Positions 1 through 11,049 of a stretch of DNA of 64,000 bases are shown piece by piece (the first letter of the stretch is position 1; every line of letters starts with the position of its first letter). The position numbers were made by a program, and so were the translations under genes. A model generated the notes under the pieces. It saw nothing but the letters and a program-made list of their open reading frames with translations. It did not search any database and was not told the origin of the DNA. This DNA is from Cerrena zonata (taxonomy: Eukaryota; Basidiomycota; Agaricomycetes; Polyporales; Cerrenaceae), in the NCBI GenBank assembly GCA_038087015.1, contig JASBNA010000027.1:489097-553096 (forward strand), read 5' to 3'.

Positions 1-394
1 AGTCACGCAGAAGGATGAGAGACTCCATTCCATTCATTCACCAGTTGAAGCTCAACCGGGTGAATGAATCATCAGATAGGTGTCAAGGGTTGTATTCATT
101 GAGCTGAAAAGCTCTAACATTAGAGATGCCAGAAAAAACATATATTGAAAACAAAACTTCGTCATGATGGAATCAGAAGAATCAAATCCTTCATTGCGTG
201 TGGTTAATTGTTAAACATACTCTTGTGTATTGGTTGAAGAAGAAGTAGAGAAAAGTTTTTTTGAAAAAAAAAAACTCCATCGAATTTATACAATTTTTTC
301 ATTTGGCGGGTGACCGGTGCACGACTACGTTTTAGGGTTAAATTGGCTGTGAAAAACATGTATATTCATTTATTCATAAATCGTGAGTAGGCAA
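1..394. other. Left edge, no gene seen
   Basis: I see no supported coding sequence here. It lies downstream of the minus-strand septin gene, so it holds that gene's 3' region and part of whatever lies to the left. A short A-run sits near 270. Confidence 0.5.
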
Positions 395-1609
395 TTATTG
401 GAAGGAAAAGAAATGGGTTTCACTTTTCGAGGAGCTGATACCTCTGAAGCTTTCGTCGTCATTTATACTATCATCAGTATAATATTGAGCCAGAGAAGTT
501 CGATTTGAATCAATTTCATCGGCTGGGGTCCCCGATTCTAACAAGTATATAATTTCTTTTAAACCAATTAGCTTGGTGTGAAGTTTGGCGATGTCTGCAT
601 TCAATTCATCTTGTTTTTCGATTAATGCCTTTTTCCATTCTTTAAACCGATTTTCTTGTTTAGACACCACGATTGCAAAAACATCTTTTAATTGTTTTTG
701 TTTTAAATCTAAAATTGGATCAACTTCATTAATTTCCCGTTGATAACGTTGATAATTTAATTGATGATATTTCAAATATTGGTTTAAGCCATCTTCATTC
801 TCATTAATTGATAGATTTAAAATTTTCAATCGATTATTGAAACAAGTCGAACGATGGGATTCGTAATAGTACTCGGTTGATTCAATAAAATCCAACATAT
901 TTTCACTAATTAAAAGATTACGAAGTGAAGCGAAATCACAATGATCTGGATTTTCAATTTCAATAATTCCATAATCATATTTTCTAATTAATTGATTCTT
1001 ATCGTTTGAATTAATAATGGCATATGGAATTTGAGAATTTAATTTAGATTTGAGCGATTGATCCAAAATGAATTTACCAATTTCGATGTTATTTTCAATC
1101 AATTGGTTTTTGATAATTTTTTTAAAATTAATCAACTCTTCATTTGTTAAACAATCACTTTTACCAATGACTGGTATTAAATTAATTTTCTCATTCAATT
1201 CCTTCATACTTATTATATCAAGAGGCAGTAATGCATTATTTGAAGGATAAATCACATAAATACAAACATGAACTCTTGTATCGACCAACTGGTTTCGTTC
1301 TGGCTGTTCTTCTTGGAAAGCATAAAAGTTGAATTGTTGTTCTATATAATTAATAAGCGGAATCCAAGAACATTGATTATCAATTGATTCTCCAAAGCCA
1401 GGAGTTTCAATAACATTCAATTTCAATGGAACTCCGTCCTCGATTAATTCAAAATTCAGGATTTTTAATGAAGTTAAAGGATTGGTTAAACCCAAAGACG
1501 AATCGTCAATTGAATTAATGCTGGATAAAGACTCAACTGGAGCCAATTCGGAATTAAACAAAGTGTTAATAAAACTAGTTTTACCACAATTAAACGCACC
1601 AGTAACCAT
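395..1609 (-). CDS. Septin GTPase, divergent (sporulation-septin-like)
   Basis: Septins are GTP-binding proteins that polymerise into filaments at the bud neck or prospore membrane. Seen from the Met at 1609: a P-loop GAFNCGKTSF (about residues 4-13), a TPGFG switch motif (69-73), a septin-type segment WIPLINYIEQQF just after it, a G4-like GKSD (149-152) in place of the usual AKAD, and a helical C-terminal tail. The frame stays open upstream to about 1747, and the added residues (VGLSYL..QRENFIHRNGGHFSL) match the normal septin lead into the P-loop, so 1609 is not the true start. That stretch has no in-frame ATG; a frameshift with the coiled-coil fragments just upstream, or an intron, is likely. 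The weak G4 and short C-terminus suggest an SPR3/SPR28-type septin over the core CDC3/10/11/12 set; this assignment is inference. Confidence 0.82.
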   Translation of the reverse strand: MVTGAFNCGKTSFINTLFNSELAPVESLSSINSIDDSSLGLTNPLTSLKILNFELIEDGVPLKLNVIETPGFGESIDNQCSWIPLINYIEQQFNFYAFQEEQPERNQLVDTRVHVCIYVIYPSNNALLPLDIISMKELNEKINLIPVIGKSDCLTNEELINFKKIIKNQLIENNIEIGKFILDQSLKSKLNSQIPYAIINSNDKNQLIRKYDYGIIEIENPDHCDFASLRNLLISENMLDFIESTEYYYESHRSTCFNNRLKILNLSINENEDGLNQYLKYHQLNYQRYQREINEVDPILDLKQKQLKDVFAIVVSKQENRFKEWKKALIEKQDELNADIAKLHTKLIGLKEIIYLLESGTPADEIDSNRTSLAQYYTDDSINDDESFRGISSSKSETHFFSFQ

Positions 1610-1694
1610 TAAAGAAAAATGACCACCATTACGATGAATAAAATTTTCACGTTGTGGGGCAAGATATGAAAGACCAACATTTTTAGTTGATTGT

Positions 1695-2032
1695 TCAAGC
1701 GGGAAACAACAAGGACGATGAGGTGATGAAGAATTGCAGTGTTGCTAAAGCATCATTATTTTCTAAGCACATGGCCAGTTTTTGTAAATCATTGTTATAC
1801 TTGGTTTCACTAGCAGTCAATTTTTCCAAAGCATTCACAAGATGTGCCGAGTCGGTATCTTGTTGTTTCTCGAAGGAATACTCAAACTCAAATTATCGTA
1901 GGTCGTCTCAACTTCATTGTAATCATCAGGGCCAAAATCCTCCGTTTCTTCAATTGCCTCATCCCATTGGTAATTTAAGGTTTGGCCGTTAGAAACTACT
2001 TCGGAGGCTGGGGGAAGGGCTGCAGACTCCAT
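1695..2032 (-). pseudogene. Frameshifted acidic/coiled-coil coding fragments, possible septin N-terminus
   Basis: Two overlapping reading frames on the minus strand make one plausible protein. The first runs from ATG 2032 through an acidic stretch (WDEAIEETEDFGPDDYNEVE) to about 1885. The second continues with a helical segment (EYSFEKQQ..., then VNALEKLTASETKYNNDLQKL) to a TGA at 1695. The switch point is near 1880. The second frame overlaps the septin frame between about 1747 and 1695, so one more indel would fuse everything into one septin with an unusual N-terminal extension of about 110 residues or more. Alternatively this is a separate small gene. I do not recognise the family. The open frame continues upstream of 2032 to about 2110 without an ATG. 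Confidence 0.4.
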
Positions 2033-2110
2033 TGAAGAGCAATGTTCAAGGAGGTGGCTAATCCTGTCGGGGTATAATAAGAGTTTGCAGATACTTTCAC
2101 TTGTATTCAA

Positions 2111-3678
2111 CTATAAGAGACAATAGGTATATTCTCTAACAAAAACCAACACCTATTGCTACCAGCTCATACAAATTGTTAGACAACTGGCTCTCTTGGG
2201 ACAATCGACTTGTATCTCGCTCTGGTATGTCTCTTGTATGCTCCTCTTGTGAAAGGTCTTAGAATTGGTATAGTAAATCCACAAACCAAAGACCCTGAAG
2301 GAAAGATTGCAAAAAGAGACCAAAAAAAGCGGTAGTGCAACCGGCCAATCAAATCAGTCGCAAATGCTCATCATTAAACCATGTATTACTGCGATCGGTA
2401 ATGCCAACTTAAACTTAATCAAAGCATATGGCGATGAACTAAAGGCTTATTGTTGCCGGCGCCACCACAGCGTGACAACAATACAATGAAGTCATCCCTC
2501 TGTGTATTGTTAGAGGATGGAGTCCCGCAGGGCCCTCGAGGCTCGAGACCCAAAGCAGAACTAGGGCATTGTTGGTTTGATTAGATGGTAATTAAGGAAT
2601 CACATTGTGATTTTGATTTGCTTATTATTGATACCAACTGATCCAGTTAGCCAGCAAAGGGTCTTGGTTACCCATCCACGTTGTACTAACGTACCGAACG
2701 ACACAGTAGTGTTTTTTTCCCTACCTACTTTTACTACTTGACATAGTTGACTTGCCATATGCCCAGTCGTACACTTGTCTTGTCATAGATTAAGTTGTCA
2801 TATACTTGACATGTCATATACTTGACATGTCGTAGATTTAACTTGTCATATACTTGACATACCATGCTTACACCTTATTTCCTAAAAGCATTAAGGTATA
2901 CCCATTGGGACTGGTTGTAAACAATAATGTCTTAGTTCAAACACTAACAAAACAAAAAAAAAAAAAGAAATTGAGTGAAAAATTGCAATTTACCATTTTT
3001 GGATCAAACAAAAACACCAAATCTCGATGCAATACTCTCTTTATTGAACTTTGTCTATCAACAGAATTAAGGATTGCTGATCGAAAGGCTGGCCCATCCT
3101 CCAGGGTGTGGAATGGTCTAGAGGTGGAGTGGAAGATGGGTTGTAGTCAACTTGTGTAATCTCTTTGGCCACTAGAAGCCGAGTAAGTAGAGTAAAGCTA
3201 GCAAGATTTCAAGTAGAGCTTGTCTCGTAGTTCATCTCTATGTCATTTCATTGTAGTTAGTTGGTTTTGTTCCCATCTGTGCCCTTGTTTACCGCCTCCA
3301 TTATTTCCTATTTTTAATATTAATTAGTCTTTCTTTCTTTTCTTTTCTTTTTCTAATTCTTTTTTTTATTCTTCAATTACTTTTCCTTTCATTTTGAAGA
3401 AATTGACCTGGTTTGATTGTTCTATCTTATTCTTCCCGTAGTGTTAGTTGCTCGAGGTTTCTCTGTCTATTATCTTCCAACTGTTGGTTTAACCAGGTGC
3501 TTGTGTTGCATAAAGTAATTGACGTCTATTAATTCCTTCCTAGTCTGGTGGTTAACTTTGTTCCTTTTTACTTATTTGCTAAAGACAAAGGGATATTTGC
3601 AAAACAAAGGTGAACAATCCTATTGCCAAACTTCCAGCATTACAACCTATTATAAGAAATTGAACAAATAAAAAGAAG
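2111..3678. other. Long intergenic region (1.57 kb) with TGACA palindrome cluster
   Basis: It separates the minus-strand septin region from a plus-strand gene and is probably a divergent promoter region. No convincing gene is present; short ORFs near 2307 and 2854 have no protein-like features. It holds the repeated TTGACATGTCATA motif annotated separately, an A-run near 2955, and a C/T-rich stretch (3310-3420) upstream of the next gene. Confidence 0.5.
2735..2870. repeat. Repeated palindromic TTGACATGTCATA motifs
   Basis: The 16-mer ACTTGACATGTCATAT and close variants recur several times, with shorter half-copies (CTTGTCATA, TTGACATA) around them. The core TGACATGTCA is a perfect palindrome. 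The position about 0.8-0.9 kb upstream of a plus-strand gene suggests clustered binding sites for a dimeric regulator, but no regulator is identified. Confidence 0.6.
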
Positions 3679-6600
3679 ATGGATTCTTCTAAATTAATAA
3701 AATCTTTTGATGATCTTTCATTAGAAAATCATCTTCCATATCCAATTGAAAGAAGAGCACGATCATCCTCCCCAGTTAAAAACCGTCGTCCATTGCCTCT
3801 AACTGACCCTAACTTCTTTGATATGAGAATCCCTTCGGTACCTTTTGCAAGTCTGGACGACATTTATCTGTTGGCAACGAGTAACTCGGGAGTCTCATTC
3901 TCTCAACTGCAAATTAAATCATTATCAAATTCGCCAATTTCGAAAAGATTACATATAAATAGTCATTCAAAGGATTATGTCATTCCAATTCCTTTCACTT
4001 TACAATTACCTCCTAAATTAAGCCCAAAAAATAAACCAATTGCTTCTTCTACAGTTACTACTCCTCAAGGTTCACCTACTCCTTCAAGATCAGGTGGTTC
4101 AAAATCTTTAGGTGCTACTCCTAATAATCAAAATAAAATTAGCAAAGGTTCAAGATTGGTTTATACTGGTAATGGTTATGAAAAAATTGATCTGTCTGAT
4201 GAAGAAGATTTAGAAATTGATGATTTCCCTCCAATTCAAAATTCAAATCGTAAACCTCCTCCAGTAACTAAAAATAAGAGAAAATCTTCAAAACTCAATA
4301 TACAAAAACAATTCATGTCACACGATGAATTAAGTATCATTGAAGAGGCTTCTAATAGTGGTAGTTCAAGAGCTTCAAGTATTAAATCAAAACTTGAAAA
4401 AGAATTACCTCCAGATCCATCTTTAAATAAAAATTCGCACCTTATTTCAAAATCATTAAATACTGCAAATATTAATATTTCAAAAATTAACTTACCAACA
4501 GACGAAAGTTTCGTAAAAGAAGTTCCTAGGTTAAATGTGGAATCACATCATCCCCCTTATTGTTCTCCTTCAGGAAACTCGTCGCTGTCATCTCAACCTA
4601 ACATTAAACAACCGATTGCAAATCAATTAAATAAACTGTCTTTACAACTGTCACAAGAACAAGAAGAACAACAACAACAACGAAAAAATAAACAAAAACA
4701 TGTTAAACCAGCCTCCCCCCCTAGACCTGTTAACGTCAATTTTATTGCACCACTGCCTCATAGAAATGATACTGAAAAGACTCATGAAGCTCATCCTTTA
4801 ATCTTAAATCCAAATATTACAAAATCAAAAGTTCCAAGACCAACGGCTAATTTACTTAGTAAGTCAGATTTGCCAAATAATTTGATTATGAATCAACGAT
4901 TTCCTCCAAATCAAAATAAAGCAAATCATGCTATTCAATATGGCCAAATTCCAAATCAAAGTAAAGATAATGTATTAAAAATTTATAAAAGAAGTTTCAG
5001 TGATGAATCTCATGTTTCATCAGTAAGTTCTTTCAGTTCAGTTGGTGATTTCATGAATTTTAGTAATAATCCTTCTTTGAGAAGTACTAAAAATATAAAT
5101 ACAAATATCCCAATGGCATCAACCACTATTACAAATATCGAATCTCCTTCAATTAAGAATAATCTGATAAAAATTCACAAGAGAAACCAAAAATTGAAGA
5201 ATTAAATAGAAATAACTCTAAAGCTTCAGCTAAGTCTACTCTGTCATCTTCTACTGAAAGCTCTTGGAACTCTCTTCAAAAAAGTATCGATATTAGTATT
5301 GAAGATTCTCTTAATTCTCCAGCAACTGGTGAATTCGATTTTGCTTCCAAAATTAATTCAAAAGAATTACCTCCTTTACCTGAATTGAATTCTGAAATTG
5401 AAAAAGTGGAAACTGCTCCATTAAGAATATCAAGAAATGCTACTAGGGAACCTTCCAGAGAAGTATCTCCAGCAAAATCAAGAAAAAATCGCCCTGCTCC
5501 TCCTCCTCTTCAAGATGAAATCGAACAATCATTAGCCAAATTATCAAGTAAAAGTAAATCATTAAATCAGAAATCTAATACACCTCCGATTCAAGAAAAA
5601 GATAATAATGGTGCAGGTAAACGATTTAGTTTCCCTAATAATAGTCAAAATATAACTAATAGTAGGGAAATGAGAAGTAGGCAATTATCAAGTAATTCAA
5701 TGAAAAGCCATAGATCTAAATTTAGTTATATGTCCCAATCAACTGGTCAAATCGAAATTCCTGATTTATCCAATAAATCAGTGGCAGATTCATACTCTAC
5801 GAGAAGATCTACTTCATCTTTCAATGGTACAACATTCGACGATTTACCTTCTGAATCTGGATTTTCTTCAGAAACTTCGGCATCTATAGGTAGTCAAATG
5901 TCAAACGGTAAATTAGAACCAATTGGTGTTCCTACCAGGGCCTCTCAAGAAATTATAAAAGAACAATTCAAAATGATGCATGGTGATGATGCTACTGATA
6001 GTGATAGCGATGATATCTTTATCCCTGCCATGAAATCAAAGTCATCACCAAATATTAAACAGTTAAATGAAGCCTTTGATAAGGATCCTATTGATTATTC
6101 AAATAGACGAATTCTGGAACCACCATCTCAAGTCAATGAAAAAGATAATAGGCCAAGATCCTCTTCTTCTTCCCCAGTTAGACACAGAAGAAACAAATCA
6201 ATGTATGGAATCGATTTCCAAAATAATGATTTACCTGTATCACCAACTAGAAAACATTCTAGATCTAAATCCACTTCTCTGGTTAAATCAAAACCTGGTA
6301 TACAGAAGCAAAATCGTAAACAATCAAGCAATGAACATGTTAAGGATTTACCCTCTAACATGGACATTGTAATTAATGAACCTCCTAGACCAGTTAGTTA
6401 TGAAGTCGACTTCATAGAAGCAAAATCACAGGTTGATGACTTCCCAGACAATGTATCAAACACTCCAACTGTCAATGAGATATACAAAACCCCAAATGTC
6501 ACTTTTGAAAACCTTCCAAACTCAAAAGATATTTCAAATGAAATAAACAAACAAAAACAACAGAAATCTAAGCCTAATCAAATTCAATTTAAAGGATTGA

Positions 6601-7316
6601 AAAAGAAATCTGGTTCAGTTTATTCAAAAAGTAGCAGTCAGAGTACTAACTCGGAAGCCGATAGTATTACCATTGATTTAACAGAAGAAAACGTTGATGT
6701 TTGTTTGATTCAAAGAAATGATTCTAAACTCTCATACAGGTCAATCACCGAGAAGAAGGATGGTAAAGACGTTGAGGTTGTCTTGGTAGAAGAAGACGAA
6801 TCAGAAAATTCATCTAGAGACGATTTGTCTAGTATTTATTCAAAATATCAATCAGATTGGGTATCTAGATCAAATTCCATGTTATCAACTACTTCATCGG
6901 GTTCATATGCAAGTGCAGCATCATTCGAAAGTGGAGTATCATCAGAAGCTCAATTACAACTTAAAGAAAGGCCAAATACGATCGAAATATACAAACAGAT
7001 GCAAGCCATTAGGGGAATGGGAAGATCGCCAATAGAAAATTTGAGTCAAGCGAGAAAAGGACAATCGATTAACTCACATACTTCTGGTAGATCCAATAAT
7101 AGTGTCAACTATCATTCAAAACGAATTCAACCACCAAAATCAACCAAGAATGTTAATTTTACTAATTCAAAAAGTCAACCAAATTTATATTCAAACTTGA
7201 ATATATTCAATTCATCTCAAAATTCACGAGAATCAAACTATTTTGATTATTCTACATCTGAAAATTATGATTTTAATACTTTCATGAAACAAAGAGCAGT
7301 TTCAAGACCTACCTAA
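3679..7316 (+). CDS. Very large Ser/Asn-rich protein of unknown function (one frameshift)
   Basis: ATG at 3679 opens a frame to a stop at 5205. The same protein clearly continues in another frame from about 5185 to 7316, with open coding sequence (EKPKIEELNRNNSKAS onward) well before the first downstream Met. One indel near the A-run at 5168-5172 joins them into roughly 1,210 residues. The only ordered-looking part is near the N-terminus (about residues 50-120), with FASLDDIYLLAT and a conserved-looking YVIPIPFTLQLPPKLSP. The rest is low-complexity Ser/Asn/Lys with many Ser-Pro and Arg-X-X-Ser sites, as in phosphorylated cortical or bud-neck proteins of yeasts; that resemblance is only compositional. 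I do not recognise the family. It is convergent with the next gene. Confidence 0.75.
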
Positions 7317-7561
7317 TCCTTTCCAATATTTAAAATACTTTTGTTCTTAATTAATTCATCTTACTTTAATTCTTTCGTTCTCATATATTCACTTTTTCTG
7401 TCAAAATGTTTTTTCGCTTTTTAATTTTTTTCTTCTTCATTTACTTTGTATTTTTACAACTTTTAAGGTCAAAATTACCAAAAATATATAGATTATTAAT
7501 GTATAAAAAAATCAAACTTTTTGAATAACAATTATTATATAATACAAAGTATACTTGAGGT

Positions 7562-10406
7562 TTATTTTAAGCGAGGACTATCAGTTTCAGTAATAGTTCC
7601 TAAATTTCTAAGATTTATATCTCCATTCATTGAAGACGAAGGAGTTGATTTGAAAGATGGTAAAGTTTTAGTATCGTCGTCTTCATCTTCAGAGTCTTCT
7701 TCATTCAATGATCCAAATGAAATAAGTGACCTACCAGAAGGAGCACGACTTATGCTTCTTGAGCTGTTTAACTCATTATTAGATTTTGTACTATTACTTC
7801 TGTAAAAAGTAACGGTTTTATTCAAAGTTTCAATTTTATTTGTGGAAAAATTATTCATATCAACGACTGCCTTCATTGGTTTATTTTTGTATGATTTTGA
7901 CCTATAGAATCCACTCAAGTTTTGTTGCTGTGCTCTTTCGTGTTGTAAATTTTCATGTTCTTCAAAATCAAAATCCTCAGGCATTTGATTAACTTCATCT
8001 AATAAGTCTTGATCAAAATGATAATTTTCTGGTTCTTCATTATCAGAGGAAGAGCTTTTAACTGAATTTGAGTCTAAAGTCTTGAAATTTAATTTTTCAT
8101 CATTGCTAAACCAGGAATATCTTTTTGAATTATTTTTATTATTTTCATTTAATTTAGTTAAATGCGTTTTCTTTTTAGGTTTATCATTAAGACAGTTTAA
8201 TTCATTATCTTGATCAATTTTTGATAATGTATTCATCATATTCGTAATTGATTTTCGTTTTGTATTTGAGTCCACATTTGAATTTTCGAGTAATGATAAA
8301 CTATTCATCATATCAATAATTGATTTTCTGTTTTGTTTCACTTTTTTTTCATGATGATCATTTTTTTCAATATTCGATTCCATATTTGATAAGAAATTCA
8401 TCATGCCAATAACCGAAGATCTTTTATTTTTATTTCTATCTTTAGTGTCTTTTGGACTATCAAAGTTTTCATCTATTTCGTTATTCAATTCTAATGACCC
8501 CAATAGATCCATCATTTCATTGATTGACAGTCTAGCCGTCACCTTATCAAAGGTGGTATCTGATGAAATGGTTGAATTTGTAATTGAGGATTCGACTGAT
8601 TTCCCATTTGACAGAGAAATACCCAATCCAATATCATTACTAGGCTCATTCAATTTAAAGTCAAAATTTTCCATATTTGAAATTTTATTTGGGATTTCAG
8701 TGTTTAAGTTTTCGTCTAAGGAACCATGGAAGCTTTTCAAGATTCTTTTTGACATGACTTCCTTATCGTTTATATTTAGAACATCATCGCGAAGATTTTG
8801 ATTAGATTTAGGAGTGTATCTCATTGTCGAACCGAATGTCAAACCACTAATTATTGGAGAATTTAGATCATATAATTGTAAATTATTATTTTGATCATCA
8901 TTCAAATCTGGAGTTTCCAAATTTGATTGAGATAACGAAGGAGAATTACTGAATTCCAAATAATTTTCTAAGATGTCCACTTCATTAACTTCAGAATTTG
9001 ATGAAGACTGAGGTTCCTCTTTGACAGGGTTTAAATCTTGAATTGATAAATGATATGAGTGATGGTAAGGTTGATAATGTTTTACTTGTTCTTTTACATC
9101 TGGATCCAATTCGAATTTTGGTTGAATCAAAGTTTCTTCTTGTTCTTCATTATAATCATCGTCTACGAGTTCATCTTCGTAAGTATCCTGTTTGTACTCG
9201 TTAGTTGCATTTAGCTCATCATAAGCATTTTCATTCAAGTCATCATAAGCATTTTCATGTAGTTCATCATAATCATTTATTTCATTTAGTTGATCATAAT
9301 CATCTTGCTCATCATAATCCAACCCATTGTCATCATAGTTATTTAGACCATTGTCGTAATCATCATCATTATTGTTAAAGACGAAATCATCTTTGCCCGA
9401 TGATACATCATCATTTATATTGTTAACATTTTCAAAGCTATTATCATTATTGTTAAAGATAGAATCATCTTTGCCCGATGATACATCATCATTTATATTA
9501 TTAACATTTTCAAAGCTATTATCATCATCAAAGATATTTTTTTCGAAATTTTGATCTTCAAAATCATCAAAATCATCCAACCCATTATTTTCATAGTCAT
9601 AATTACTAAATTCATCAATCTCATAACCCAAATCGTTTTCATTAAATCATTTTTTGATTTTTTCGTTTTATAATATTTTACCGAAGTATTTCTACCTCCT
9701 CTTCGATCTTTGATGAAAGAGAATTGAGAGTCATCCGAATCAGATTCATAGAATTCATAATCAGACTCGGTCAGATTTTGTACATCATCGGCTTGGGGTT
9801 GTTCGTCTAGACTTGATGGTTGTGCGTTCCAAAGACTGCTGAGGTGGTTGTGGTGGTGGGTTTGACGGTGGTTGCAGGATGTCAGGTTTCCCTTGAAAGA
9901 GACTTGTTTTTCATCTTTGGAGCTTTCTTTAAATGAAACTTGCTTTTTTATCAGAGAATTCAAGATACTTGTTGAGGAAGCTGAATGGGTATTATTGGAG
10001 AAGAAGAGCTTCTCGGCTGTTTATTCATGAAAACTGGCGGAGGTGCCAATGCACTTTTACTAGCTATTGAAGTATTCAATTTAACCAATGGGGTTTTCCC
10101 AGTATCATTTGTCAAGTCAGAGATGTTTGATATCGAATGATTTTCTCGTTTATGGCCAAACTTATTTGTCGAAGATATCCCTGGCTTACCATGGCTATTG
10201 GAAAACAAATTCTTGATGGGGGTCAATAGTTTTTTGGGACTACTGATTGAAGATGAATAAGTTTGTGGAGGAGTTAACTGAGATGACTGATTAATAACTG
10301 GCGATTGGATGGGAGTATTACTGTCAAACGGGTATCCGTAATCACTCAAGCTTTCCTGCGATGTTAAAGACTCATTTTTCCGGTGACTCTTGATGAAAGA
10401 CCGCAT
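7562..10406 (-). CDS. Large acidic Asn/Asp-rich protein with four MM-repeat motifs (two frameshifts)
   Basis: Three overlapping minus-strand frames form one protein of about 945 residues starting at ATG 10406 (RSFIKSHRKNESLTS). The frame changes near 9962 and again near 9640. The N-terminal part is Ser/Pro-rich, followed by VSFK repeats. The middle is Asp/Asn-rich, with a 26-residue tandem duplication. Further on, a short motif recurs four times: RLSINEMMDLLGSLE, RSSVIGMMNFLSNME, RKSIIDMMNSLSLLE and RKSITNMMNTLSKID. Each has an R-x-S phosphorylation-like site followed by an amphipathic helix, suggesting a repeated docking motif. No family recognised. It shares a 643-bp divergent region with the siderophore transporter. 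Confidence 0.72.
9372..9527 (-). repeat. 78-bp tandem duplication inside a coding region
   Basis: Two adjacent 78-bp copies encode nearly identical 26-residue units (NSFENVNNINDDVSSGKDD plus FNNND). The length is a multiple of three, so the frame is kept. The copies differ at only a few bases, which points to a recent duplication. Confidence 0.8.
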
Positions 10407-11049
10407 TCTATCTGCTTGATAAGTATGATATTGCTCGATACTTCTCGATACTTATACCTTCAATCAAAGCTGGATTATGGGGGGATGTTTAAAAATATTT
10501 GGTGCACGGGTGTTTACTTCTTTGGTGCACGGACCTATAAATCCACAAATCACGTGCTTAAATAATAAAAAAAAATTTTTTAATTTAAATCTTTTTTCGA
10601 ATGGTGTACGGAGAGAATAACGAGTAATTAAATGCCTTAAGCTGTTGTTACAACGCAGAACGCTAAACCCAGCCAATGACACATGAAGTAACGTCATGTC
10701 ATTTCTGGCGAAAGGGAAATAGTCCAATTGCAAACCCCGAGCAACAGGGCATTCGTAACTGATGCCGTATTCGGTTTTACAATTGGAATCCCAAAAAGCT
10801 CATTTGGTGATGCGATACGAGACAGAATAATTATCTGATGCATCTAAAAAAAATTTTTTTCCTTTGTGCCCTTATTTTTTCTTTTTTTCGGTTTATTTTA
10901 AGGCAAATTTCAGTTAAAGCTATACTTTTCTTTTGTCAAACTAGTATATCCCCAGGAATATATTTAAGCCAGTCTAATTCCCGATTATTTTCAGCAGTGT
11001 CGTTTTGGCAGCAGGAGTTATTTTCTTTTTTTCAATTCGAATTAGCAGG
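10407..11049. promoter_or_regulatory. Divergent promoter region of the MM-repeat gene and the siderophore transporter
   Basis: 643 bp with no gene. It holds A/T runs (10566-10582) and a TTATCT (AGATAA on the other strand) near 10832. GATA-type sites of this kind are used by iron repressors such as Sfu1 in yeasts, but one copy is weak evidence. Confidence 0.35.

Noticed and set aside
2512..2580. Possible tRNA or structured RNA in a GC-rich patch
   Set aside because: No A/B box pair or cloverleaf could be drawn. No tRNA, rRNA or snoRNA gene was recognised anywhere in the window by eye.
2307..3159. Two short plus-strand ORFs in the 2.1-3.7 kb intergenic region
   Set aside because: No homology-like features or start context, and one overlaps the TGACA repeat cluster and an A-run.
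8403..8801. 132-codon plus-strand ORF opposite the MM-repeat gene
   Set aside because: It is the mirror of a long low-complexity coding frame on the other strand, with no protein features of its own.
9380..9530. CRISPR-like direct repeats
   Set aside because: The repeats are adjacent, without unique spacers, and lie in frame within a coding sequence; this is a eukaryotic nuclear region.
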